In this document: piece by piece, positions 43,231 to 50,459 of the stretch
Numbering within the stretch: position 1 is the first letter of the stretch
Layout of the letters: every line of letters begins with the position of its first letter
Assembly (NCBI GenBank): GCA_903970385.1
Contig: CAJCIN010000283.1
Coordinates: 1 to 50,459 of the forward strand
Direction of reading: 5' to 3'
From: Rhodospirillales bacterium
GTDB lineage: Bacteria; Vulcanimicrobiota; Vulcanimicrobiia; Vulcanimicrobiales; Vulcanimicrobiaceae
Length of the DNA stretch: 50,459 nt
Program-made: the position numbers and the translations under genes
Notes under the pieces: generated by a model
Database searches by the model: none
Told to the model about the DNA's origin: nothing
The model's input: the letters and a program-made list of their open reading frames with translations, nothing else

Positions 43231-44673
43231 TTACTTCACGAGCGGCACGATGTCGCTCGGCAAGATGGGATAGAGGCCGAGCGCGAGCGTGGCGACCGCA
43301 CAGATCGCGACGCCGACCCAGGGCAGCGCGCTCGCGGGCTTCGTCGCGCGCTGGATCTCGGCGCCCGTCGTGCGGCCGTACATTGCGAACACGATCTTGA
43401 AGTACGCGTACGCCGAGATCGCCGTGCCGACGATCAGCAGGACCGCGAGCCACGCGTAGCCGGAGTTCACGTCGGTCGCGAGGATCAGGATCTTCCCCGT
43501 GAATCCCGCCGTGGGCGGCAAGCCCGCGAGCGACAACAGGAAGAACGTCATCGCACCGGCGAGCACCGGCTGCCGGTAGCCGAGCCCGGCGAACGTCGCG
43601 AGGCGCGAGCCTTCTTCTCGCTCGCGCGAGAGCAATGCGACGACGGCGAACGCGCCGAGGTTCATGAACGTGTACGCGCCGAGATAGAAAATCGCGTAGC
43701 GCAAGCCTTGCTCCGACGTGCCCGCCATCGACGCGACGATGTAGCCGAGCTGCGCGATACCGGAATAGGCGAGAAGACGCTTGATGTCCGTCTGCGCGAG
43801 CGCGGCGACGTTCCCGACGATCATCGAGATCGCGGCGACGATCCAGAGCGGCGCGAGGATCGCGTGCGCCTGCGGCAGCGGCGCGAGCGCGTACGCGAAG
43901 CGCGCGAGCACCGCGAGCGTTCCCGCCTTCGTCACCACGCTCATGAATGCCGTGACGGGTAGCGGTGCGCCCTCGTAGACGTCGGGCGTCCAGACGTGGA
44001 ACGGTACGAGGCTGAGCTTGAAGCAGAGGCCGATCAAAAACATGCCGCAGCCGACGTCGAACAGCGCGTTCGAGATCGTCGGGCCGGCGATCGCCGCGAG
44101 CGAGACGGAGCCCGTCGCGCCGAAGATCAACGCCATCCCGTACAAGAGAAACCCCGAAGCCGTCGACGAGAGGATCAAGTATTTGAGCGCCGATTCGCGC
44201 GCGCCGGCGCGCGGCGAGAGCCCGCACAGGCAATAGAGCGCGAGCGACAGCAATTCGAGGCCGAGGAAGATCGTCATGAAGTTGGCCGCGCCGGCCATCA
44301 GCATCGCGCCGCTCGCGCTCCACAACACGAGCGCGATCGCGCCGCCGGCTTGATCTTCGCGCCCGAGCGTAGAGCCGAGGAGTAGCGAGAAGATCGCCGC
44401 GACGACGACGATCTCTTCGAAGACGATCGCGAACCCGCCGAGCACGAACGCGCCGCCGAACGCGGCGACCGGATGACCCCACGCTCCGAGCGCGACGACG
44501 CCCGCGATCGCGAGGGCGAGGATCGCGACGCCGAGCACGACCGGGCGGCGCAGATGCTTCGGCAGCGTCAGATCGGCGAGGATCACGACGAGCGCGGAGA
44601 GCGCTACGATCGTCATCGGCACGACGGCGCTCCAATCGCTACTGCCGAACGGGATGATCGATTGCGGCGTCAT
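43231..44673 (-). CDS. nuoN: NADH-quinone oxidoreductase subunit N
   Basis: Antiporter-like membrane subunit of complex I, 480 aa with about 14 helices. The conserved lysine segments VPFHVWTPDVYEGAPLPVTAFMSVVTKAG and DIKRLLAYSGIAQLGY are present. ATG at 44673 overlaps the nuoM stop (ATGA); the upstream extension is a nuoM shadow. Last gene of the nuo operon; it ends 12 nt before the esterase reading. Confidence 0.96.
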   Translation of the reverse strand: MTPQSIIPFGSSDWSAVVPMTIVALSALVVILADLTLPKHLRRPVVLGVAILALAIAGVVALGAWGHPVAAFGGAFVLGGFAIVFEEIVVVAAIFSLLLGSTLGREDQAGGAIALVLWSASGAMLMAGAANFMTIFLGLELLSLALYCLCGLSPRAGARESALKYLILSSTASGFLLYGMALIFGATGSVSLAAIAGPTISNALFDVGCGMFLIGLCFKLSLVPFHVWTPDVYEGAPLPVTAFMSVVTKAGTLAVLARFAYALAPLPQAHAILAPLWIVAAISMIVGNVAALAQTDIKRLLAYSGIAQLGYIVASMAGTSEQGLRYAIFYLGAYTFMNLGAFAVVALLSREREEGSRLATFAGLGYRQPVLAGAMTFFLLSLAGLPPTAGFTGKILILATDVNSGYAWLAVLLIVGTAISAYAYFKIVFAMYGRTTGAEIQRATKPASALPWVGVAICAVATLALGLYPILPSDIVPLVK

Positions 44674-46106
44674 GGCGTCTCCACGCGTGCGACGGCGTTC
44701 GCGACGGTACCGTGCGATGCGGCGCTCGCCGCGAGCGGTCCCGGGTTCACGCCGAGCAGCACGATCGCGACGACGAGCGGCGCGAGCGCGAGAAATTCGA
44801 TCGGCGAGAGATCTTCGCGTTCCGGAAGATCCGCGAGCTCCGGCCCGTGCATCGTTCCCTGGAACAGACGCAGCATGTAGGCCGCCGCGAGCACGATCGG
44901 CACGAGCGCGACGATCGTCTGCCACACGAGCCCGGCGGAATAGAGCCCGGTGAGAATGAGGATCTCGCCCGCGAAGCCGCAGAGGCCCGGGAGGCCGAGC
45001 GCCGCGAGCGCGACGAGCGTGAGACCGCCGGCGAGGCGCGGATTGCGTGCGCCGAGACCGCCGAGTCGCGAGAGCAGTCGCGTGTCCTCACGCAGCTCCA
45101 CCTCGCCGATCGTCATGAAGAGGCCGGCGCTGAAGAGCCCGTGAGCGACGATGTACACGACGGCACCGCCGTACGCGATCGGATCGAAGCTGAACACCGC
45201 GAGCACGATCAGCCCGAGATGCGAGAGCGACGAGTATGCGACGATCCGCTTCGTGTCGTCTTGCGCGAGCGCCGCGAGCGCGCCGTAGACGAGCGAGATC
45301 AGGCCGAGCGCGATCATCGCCGCGGCGGCGCGATGCATCGGACCGCCGAGCAGCGCCGAACCGACGACGATGAAGCCGTACAGACCGGCCTTCGATTGCA
45401 CGGCGCTGACGACGGCCGCCATCGGCGCCGGCAGATCGGCGTACGTATCGGGCGCCCACGTGTGGAACGGAAAGACCGGCGTCTTGATGAGAAACGCGAG
45501 CGTGAAGCCGGCGAAGATCCAGAACGACCACAGGGGCGAGATCTGCGCGAGCGAACCCGGCGCGGCGCCGATGACGTCGGTCGTGCCCTGCACGATGCCG
45601 AACGCGGCCGTGGCGAGCAACAGCGCGAGACCGCCCGTGAGATTGTAGATGAGATACTTCCACGCCGTGGCGCTCGATTTCGTGGGCGACCACGCCACGA
45701 GCACGATGAACACCGGGATCAGCATGAGGTCCCAGAACAGCGCGAACAGCATGAGATCGCGCGCCACGAACACGCCCGTCATCGCGCCGAGCAAGATCAA
45801 CATCTGCGCGACGAAGTCGCGGCCGCGCGGAAGACGCGTCACCATCAGCGCGCAGCCCGTGGTCAGCGCGAGCAACAACACGATCCAATAGCCCGGCCCG
45901 TTCAAACCGACGTGAAAGTTTGCGGCGAACGGCCGCTGCAGCCAGCGCAGCGATTCGTCGGGCAGACCGTAGCCGAACGCGACGACGAGGAACGCGGCGA
46001 ACGAGACGCCCACGGCGATCCATTTCGCCGCATTCTCCGCGGAGCGCGGCAGCGCGTAGCAGAGCAGTCCCGCGACGATCGGCACGATGACGAGCGCCCA
46101 GATCAT
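44670..46106 (-). CDS. nuoM: NADH-quinone oxidoreductase subunit M
   Basis: Antiporter-like proton-pumping subunit of complex I, 478 aa with about 14 helices. Landmarks are LALFWDLMLIPVFI-like helix 5 (with the catalytic Glu replaced by the local FWDLMLIP pattern), KTPVFPFHTWAPDTYADLPAPMAAVVSAVQSKAGLYG and DDTKRIVAYSSLSHLG. ATG at 46106 overlaps nuoL (ATGA). In most NuoM proteins helix 5 carries a glutamate (FWELMLIP); here the first acidic residue is Asp, which may do the same job. Confidence 0.95.
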   Translation of the reverse strand: MIWALVIVPIVAGLLCYALPRSAENAAKWIAVGVSFAAFLVVAFGYGLPDESLRWLQRPFAANFHVGLNGPGYWIVLLLALTTGCALMVTRLPRGRDFVAQMLILLGAMTGVFVARDLMLFALFWDLMLIPVFIVLVAWSPTKSSATAWKYLIYNLTGGLALLLATAAFGIVQGTTDVIGAAPGSLAQISPLWSFWIFAGFTLAFLIKTPVFPFHTWAPDTYADLPAPMAAVVSAVQSKAGLYGFIVVGSALLGGPMHRAAAAMIALGLISLVYGALAALAQDDTKRIVAYSSLSHLGLIVLAVFSFDPIAYGGAVVYIVAHGLFSAGLFMTIGEVELREDTRLLSRLGGLGARNPRLAGGLTLVALAALGLPGLCGFAGEILILTGLYSAGLVWQTIVALVPIVLAAAYMLRLFQGTMHGPELADLPEREDLSPIEFLALAPLVVAIVLLGVNPGPLAASAASHGTVANAVARVETP

Positions 46107-48040
46107 CGTCCGGCAATCCCGACGAACGCGAAGTACGCGATGAAGCACGCGGCACCGATCGCGATCGTGAACGCGTACGTCCGGACGAGACCGTTTTGCA
46201 ACGCGCGCGCGACGAGACCGAGCGCACCGGCGAGCCACGCGATGTCGCGTACGGCGGCATCGATCACGTGCGGATCGAGGACGCGGCCGATGAACGCTCC
46301 GAGCGCCTGCGCCGGACGCACGATCGCGAACGCGATCGCATCGTCGAACCAAAACGCGCGCTCGAGCGCGACGGGCATTGCGAGCGCCTCCGCGCGCAAC
46401 CGCTCGACGGAGCCGCGGAGCGCCGCGGGCGTTCCGTAGCGGAGATACGCGATCACGACGCCGACGGTGACGACGGCGTACACGATGAATTGCGAGGCGA
46501 GCTCGGGGATCGGCAGCGGCGGCGCGTTGACGTTCTCGCTCGTACCGAACAGCGTTCCGAAATAGCGGTACCACGGGCTCGTATTGCCGCCGATCGAGAG
46601 CCAGCCGGCGGCGACGGTCGGCACCATCAGGATCGCGACGGGCAGACGCATCAGCCATTCCGGTGCGTGCGCCGCATCGTGGTCCTCGGCGTGCGCGACG
46701 TGAGCGGCCTCGGGAATCGCGAGCGCCACGTCCGGCACGTCGTCGCGCTCGGGCCCGAAGAACACGACGAAGATCATGCGGAACATGTAGAACGCGGTGA
46801 TGCCCGCGGTCAGGATGCCCGCGACGTACAGGATGCCGTGACCGCGTTCGAGCGTCCCGTAGATGACCGCGTCCTTCGAATACGACCCGGAGAAGAACGG
46901 AAACCCGATGATCGCGAGCGTGCCGAGCAGCATCGCCCAGAACGCGAACGGCATCCGCCGGTAGAGACCGCCCATCTTGCGCACGTCTTGCTCGTCGTTC
47001 AGCGCGTGGATGATGATGCCGGCGCCGAGGAATAGCTGCGCTTTGAAGAACGCGTGCGTGAAGAAGTGCAGGACGCCCGCCTGATAGGCGCCGACGCCGA
47101 CGCCCATGATCATGTAGCCGATCTGCGACATCGTCGAATAGGCGAGGATGCGTTTGATGTCCCACTGCGCGATCCCGAGCACCGCACCGGTCAGCATCGT
47201 GATGCCGCCGACGATCGCCACGATCGATTGGGCGGTCGGCGAGAGATTGTAGAGCGGCGCGAAACGCGCGATCAGGTATACGCCGGCGGTCACCATCGTG
47301 GCCGCGTGGATGAGCGCGGAGACGGGCGTCGGGCCTTCCATCGCGTCGGGCAGCCACGTGTGCAGCGGCACCTGCGCCGATTTCGCGGCGGCGCCGACGA
47401 AGAGGCCGAGGCACACGGCGATCAGCACGCCGACCGGCAGCGTGCCGGCCTTCGCGAAGATGTCGGCGTACGCGATCGAGCCCGTGCTCGCGAAGAGCGC
47501 GAAGATCGCGAACATGATCCCGATGTCGCCGACCACGTTGATCACGAACGCCTTGCGCGCGGCCGCGACGGCCGTCGGCTTGTAGAACCAGAATCCGATC
47601 AGGAAATACGACGCGAGGCCGACGAGCCCCCAACCGACGAGCAGCCCGACGACGTTGTCGGAGAGCACGAGCGTCAGCATCGAGAACACGAAGAAGTTCA
47701 GGTAGGCGAAGAATCGCGCGAAGGCGCGATCCGACCACATGTAACCGATCGAATACACGTGGATCAAACCGCCGACGCCCGTGATGATCAGCGTCCAGAG
47801 CAGCGATAGCGCGTCGAGCCGCAGGCCGAACGTGTAGCCGGGAATCCACGTGACGAGCGTCTCGCCGACGCCCGTCTCGTTGCTCGCCTGCGAGAAGAGC
47901 GATCCCGCGCACGCGAGCGACGCGAACACGACCGCGGAGCCGAGCGGCCCCGCACCGCGCCGCAACTGCGGACCGAACGCCCAGATCACGATCGCGCCGG
48001 CGAGCGGCAGCAGCCAGCATGCGAGCAGCAACGCGTTCAT
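46103..48040 (-). CDS. nuoL: NADH-quinone oxidoreductase subunit L
   Basis: Largest antiporter-like subunit, 645 aa with about 16 helices. It has the SAQVPLHTWLPDAMEGPTPVSALIHAATMVTAGVYL block with the key lysine and histidines, and DIKRILAYSTMSQIGYM. A long C-terminal amphipathic helix region is expected after about residue 500. ATG at 48040 overlaps the nuoK stop (ATGA). It carries the lateral helix that links the antiporter modules in known complex I structures. Confidence 0.96.
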   Translation of the reverse strand: MNALLLACWLLPLAGAIVIWAFGPQLRRGAGPLGSAVVFASLACAGSLFSQASNETGVGETLVTWIPGYTFGLRLDALSLLWTLIITGVGGLIHVYSIGYMWSDRAFARFFAYLNFFVFSMLTLVLSDNVVGLLVGWGLVGLASYFLIGFWFYKPTAVAAARKAFVINVVGDIGIMFAIFALFASTGSIAYADIFAKAGTLPVGVLIAVCLGLFVGAAAKSAQVPLHTWLPDAMEGPTPVSALIHAATMVTAGVYLIARFAPLYNLSPTAQSIVAIVGGITMLTGAVLGIAQWDIKRILAYSTMSQIGYMIMGVGVGAYQAGVLHFFTHAFFKAQLFLGAGIIIHALNDEQDVRKMGGLYRRMPFAFWAMLLGTLAIIGFPFFSGSYSKDAVIYGTLERGHGILYVAGILTAGITAFYMFRMIFVVFFGPERDDVPDVALAIPEAAHVAHAEDHDAAHAPEWLMRLPVAILMVPTVAAGWLSIGGNTSPWYRYFGTLFGTSENVNAPPLPIPELASQFIVYAVVTVGVVIAYLRYGTPAALRGSVERLRAEALAMPVALERAFWFDDAIAFAIVRPAQALGAFIGRVLDPHVIDAAVRDIAWLAGALGLVARALQNGLVRTYAFTIAIGAACFIAYFAFVGIAGR

Positions 48041-48342
48041 CCGTGCATGCCCGCGACTTCGTCGAGATCGACGTTCTTCGCGCGGCGAAACACCGCGACG
48101 ACGATCGCGAGCCCGATCGCCGCTTCCGCCGCCGCGACCGTCACGACGAGAAACACGAAAATGTGGCCGGCATTGTTGACCCAGGCGCGCGAGAAGGCGA
48201 CGAGCGCGAGGTTCGCCGCGTTGAACATCAATTCGATCGCCATGAGAACGATCAGCGGGTTGCGGCGGACGATCACGCCCGCGACACCGATGAAGAACAT
48301 CACGGCCGAGAGCGTGACGTAATTCGTGAGCTCGACGCTCAT
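48037..48342 (-). CDS. nuoK: NADH-quinone oxidoreductase subunit K
   Basis: A 101-residue three-helix subunit with MSVELTNYVTLSAVMFFIG, ELMFNAANLALVAF (conserved glutamate in helix 2) and VVTVAAAEAAIGLAIVVAVFRR (glutamate in helix 3). Both membrane glutamates that belong to the proton path in complex I are there. ATG at 48342 is one base after the nuoJ stop. Confidence 0.97.
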   Translation of the reverse strand: MSVELTNYVTLSAVMFFIGVAGVIVRRNPLIVLMAIELMFNAANLALVAFSRAWVNNAGHIFVFLVVTVAAAEAAIGLAIVVAVFRRAKNVDLDEVAGMHG

Positions 48343-48343
48343 G

Positions 48344-48943
48344 CTACCTGCCCGCCTTGACGATCGGTTCGCGATCCGCCGACTTCAGCCGGCTCTTCGG
48401 GTGCGAGCCGTGCGTGCGCTGCGGCGCGGCGTCGCCCGCGAGCAACACGACGCCGATCACGGCGACCATCAGGATGAACGCCGTCACTTCGAACGGGAGC
48501 AGCTGCACGGTGAAGAGCGCGACGCCGAAATCGCCGACGCTGCCGAAGACGTTCGCGTTTCCGACGGGCCCGATCGTCGTCGCGTGCGGCACGGGCACGC
48601 CGAGCGGAACGTGCGAGATACCGAACGCGAGGAAACCGAACGCGATCGCGGTCGTGACGATCGCCGGTATCGCGACGCGCGGCATCCGGTTCGGTCCCTC
48701 GGCGAACGGTCCGATGCCGCTCGAGAGCAGCGCGATGACGAACACGAAGAGCATCAGGATGGCGCCGCTGTAGACGACGATCTGAATGATGCCGAGAAAT
48801 TCCGCGTTCAACGTGAAATAGAGCGCCGCGAGCACGAGAAAATTCGCGAGCAGGCCGACGACGCTGTAGACCGGGCTCTTCTGCGTCACCGTGAAGACGG
48901 CCGACGCGATCAAGAGGACGGCGAGAACGTAGAACGGGATCAC
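48344..48943 (-). CDS. nuoJ: NADH-quinone oxidoreductase subunit J
   Basis: A 199-residue membrane subunit with five helices; the conserved block is EFLGIIQIVVYSGAILMLFVFVIALL, containing helix 3 with the pi-bulge region. The C-terminus has a soluble basic tail of about 30 residues (HGSHPKSRLKSADREP), longer than in many homologues. Start ATG 48943 is 7 nt after the nuoI stop. Confidence 0.96.
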   Translation of the reverse strand: MIPFYVLAVLLIASAVFTVTQKSPVYSVVGLLANFLVLAALYFTLNAEFLGIIQIVVYSGAILMLFVFVIALLSSGIGPFAEGPNRMPRVAIPAIVTTAIAFGFLAFGISHVPLGVPVPHATTIGPVGNANVFGSVGDFGVALFTVQLLPFEVTAFILMVAVIGVVLLAGDAAPQRTHGSHPKSRLKSADREPIVKAGR

Positions 48944-48950
48944 GCGCGGG

Positions 48951-49547
48951 TCACCCGGCCAGGCCCTTTCGCTCGGTCTTCAAGATCTCGCCGCGATTCG
49001 TCGCGCCGTAGCCGTCGGCGATCGAGACCGTGCTCTTCTGCTCGATCACGCCGCCGAGGTCGGAGGGGATGCCGTTCGGCCGCTCGTCGGGCGCCGTGCC
49101 GCGACCGGCCTCGGGCGGCACGAGCAGACGATCCTTGCTGTAGATGAACGAGCCGCGGCGATAGTCCGCCATCTCGAAACGCGGCGTGAGCACGATCGCG
49201 TCGGTCGGGCACGCCTCTTCGCACAGGCCGCAAAAGATACAGCGCAGTTCGTCGATCTCGTAGCGCGCCGCGTAGCGTTCGCCGGGCGAACGGCGATCGT
49301 CCGGCGCGTTCTCCGCGCCGATGACCGTGATCGCGTTCGCGGGGCATGCGATCGAGCAGAGCTCGCAGCCGATGCAACGCTCCTTGCCGTCCGCGTACCG
49401 CCGCAACTCGTGCAGCCCGTGGAAGCGCGGCGCGTGCTGCTTCTTCACGTTCGGGTATTGCACGGTCGGTTTTTTCTGGAACGCGAATTGCAGGGTCGTT
49501 GCGAAACCCTTCGCGAGGGCCGCGATCGCGCCGACGAACGGATACAC
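48951..49547 (-). CDS. nuoI: NADH-quinone oxidoreductase subunit I (2 x 4Fe-4S)
   Basis: A 198-residue FeS subunit bearing clusters N6a and N6b: CIGCELCSIACPANAI and CIFCGLCEEACPTDAI. An N-terminal amphipathic helix (FVGAIAALAKGFATTLQFAF) anchors it to the membrane arm. The C-terminal tail of about 45 residues after the second cluster is a little longer than in E. coli. ATG at 49547 is 14 nt after the nuoH stop. Confidence 0.96.
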   Translation of the reverse strand: MYPFVGAIAALAKGFATTLQFAFQKKPTVQYPNVKKQHAPRFHGLHELRRYADGKERCIGCELCSIACPANAITVIGAENAPDDRRSPGERYAARYEIDELRCIFCGLCEEACPTDAIVLTPRFEMADYRRGSFIYSKDRLLVPPEAGRGTAPDERPNGIPSDLGGVIEQKSTVSIADGYGATNRGEILKTERKGLAG

Positions 49548-49561
49548 TGGTCGTTACCCCG

Positions 49562-50459
49562 CTACTGCGGCATGAAGGCGACGACCGCGGCCGTCACCAT
49601 CAGATTGAGCGTCGCGACCGGCAAGAGAAACTTCCAGCCGAAGTTCATCAGCCGGTCATAGCGCAAGCGCGGCAGCGTGGTCCGCAGCCAGATATACATG
49701 AAGATGAAGAGCGCCGCCTTCAGCACGAACCACACGAGCCCCGGCACGAACGTCAACCCGAACGGCGCGTCCCAGCCGCCGAGAAACAGCAGCGTGGCGA
49801 TGCACGCGACCGTGATCATGTTCAGGTACTCGGCGATGAAGAACAGGCCGAAACGCAGGCCCGAGTACTCCGTGTGGAATCCGCCGACGAGCTCGGTCTC
49901 GGCTTCGACGAGGTCGAACGGCGCGCGGTTCGTCTCGGCGATCGCCGTGATGATGTAGATCGCGAAGCCGACGATTTGCGGCACGATGTACCACATCTTC
50001 GTCTGCGCGTGCACGATGCCGGACAGCGACGTCGTACCCGCGAGGATCAGCACGCCGATCACGGACATCGTCATCGCGAGCTCGTAGCTCACCATCTGCG
50101 CGGTCGAGCGCACGCTGCCGAGCAGCGGAAATTTCGAGCCCGACGACCAGCCCGCGAGCGAGATGCCGTACACGCCGATCGACGTGATCGCGAAGATCAC
50201 GAGGATGCCGGCGTTCACGTCGCCGACGCCCCACAGACCGGCGCTCGATTCCGAGAAAGGAATGACCGCGAACGCGCCCATCGCGCAGACGAGCGAGATG
50301 AACGGTGCGAGCTTGTAGATCAGCGGATCGGCGGTGCTCGGCGTGAGATCTTCCTTGAAGAGCATCTTCGCCGCGTCCGCGGCCGGTTGCATCAGGCCCC
50401 ACGGCCCGACGCGGTTCGGCCCGGGCCGCAACTGCATCCACGCCATGATCTTGCGCTCG
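49562..50459 (-). CDS. nuoH: NADH-quinone oxidoreductase subunit H, N-terminus beyond the right edge
   Basis: Quinone-site membrane subunit; about 298 residues are visible and the frame is open at base 50459. The readable start is [21 protein letters not shown], the usual loop after helix 1, so roughly 40 N-terminal residues are missing. The conserved [27 protein letters not shown] block (E-rich quinone loop) and [19 protein letters not shown] are complete. The order H-I-J-K-L-M-N matches the standard nuo operon. Confidence 0.96.
   Translation of the reverse strand, partial: ERKIMAWMQLRPGPNRVGPWGLMQPAADAAKMLFKEDLTPSTADPLIYKLAPFISLVCAMGAFAVIPFSESSAGLWGVGDVNAGILVIFAITSIGVYGISLAGWSSGSKFPLLGSVRSTAQMVSYELAMTMSVIGVLILAGTTSLSGIVHAQTKMWYIVPQIVGFAIYIITAIAETNRAPFDLVEAETELVGGFHTEYSGLRFGLFFIAEYLNMITVACIATLLFLGGWDAPFGLTFVPGLVWFVLKAALFIFMYIWLRTTLPRLRYDRLMNFGWKFLLPVATLNLMVTAAVVAFMPQ

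Noticed and set aside
44670-48020. Single open frame of 1116 codons across nuoM and nuoL
   Set aside because: The 5' two-thirds is a shadow of nuoL; NuoM starts at ATG 46106.
1-50459. Mobile elements, CRISPR, tRNA or rRNA genes
   Set aside because: No transposase, integrase, direct-repeat array, cloverleaf or rRNA-like sequence was seen; small tRNAs on either strand could still be missed by eye.

Overview
The window is about 50 kb of very GC-rich bacterial chromosome, densely coded on both strands. Most neighbouring genes overlap by 4 nt (ATGA/GTGA) or a few bases more, so many blocks look like translationally coupled operons. I see no rRNA, tRNA, CRISPR array, insertion sequence or phage gene. 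Signal peptides, a long beta-rich secreted protein, complex I of the Nuo type and the gene mix suggest an aerobic or facultative diderm. My best guess is the Eremiobacterota/Vulcanimicrobiota (WPS-2) region of the tree, from general impression only; no marker gene was compared.

Layout. 1-3426 (minus): GlpX fructose-1,6-bisphosphatase, class I aldolase, a small protein and an acyl-CoA ligase cut by the left edge. 3530-5678 (plus): kynureninase-like PLP enzyme plus a secreted protein and another unknown. 5743-12935 (plus): a formate dehydrogenase operon. Its catalytic subunit is split by an in-frame UGA that I read as selenocysteine, with a bSECIS hairpin just downstream; then come the FeS subunit, an NrfD-type membrane subunit, FdhD and MoeA. 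12816-15802 (minus): inositol monophosphatase, a His-rich 62-residue peptide, a ribbon-helix-helix-like protein and a CHASE3-SpoIIE phosphatase. 15838-16359: DUF4149 membrane protein.

16340-21136 (plus) is the most interesting part. A strong sigma70-type promoter is followed by an M-box (ykoK) Mg2+ riboswitch and an intrinsic terminator. The operon encodes a soluble PRC-barrel/MgtE_N/CBS protein with no channel domain, an NRAMP-fold transporter with altered metal-site motifs, and a secreted beta-rich, possibly outer-membrane, protein. I infer a Mg2+-responsive envelope uptake system in which an MgtE-type sensor is separated from its channel and paired with an NRAMP-type permease.

21162-26146: small membrane protein, PucR-type regulator, glutamine-synthetase-like ligase, GNAT and benzoylformate-decarboxylase-like enzyme. 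26147-29169 (minus): an undecided stretch, an RsbW-like anti-sigma kinase, a DUF1348 protein, an aromatic-amino-acid-decarboxylase-like enzyme and an Sm-like small protein. 29310-30754: aldo/keto reductase and RidA. 30780-32201: fumarase C. 32311-36763: unknown protein, formamidase-like hydrolase, then (minus) acyl-CoA synthetase, VOC protein, a 50-residue YjzC-like protein and an NmrA-like protein. 36889-40220: FadJ-type beta-oxidation protein and thiolase. 40239-43218: stress or miscellaneous genes and an esterase without a normal start codon. 43231-50459 (minus): nuoHIJKLMN, cut in nuoH by the right edge.

Together the genes suggest respiration fed by formate, fatty acids and NADH, with gluconeogenic or Calvin-type sugar phosphate chemistry. 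Two pieces of a partner-switching stress pathway (SpoIIE-type phosphatase and RsbW-like kinase) are also present.
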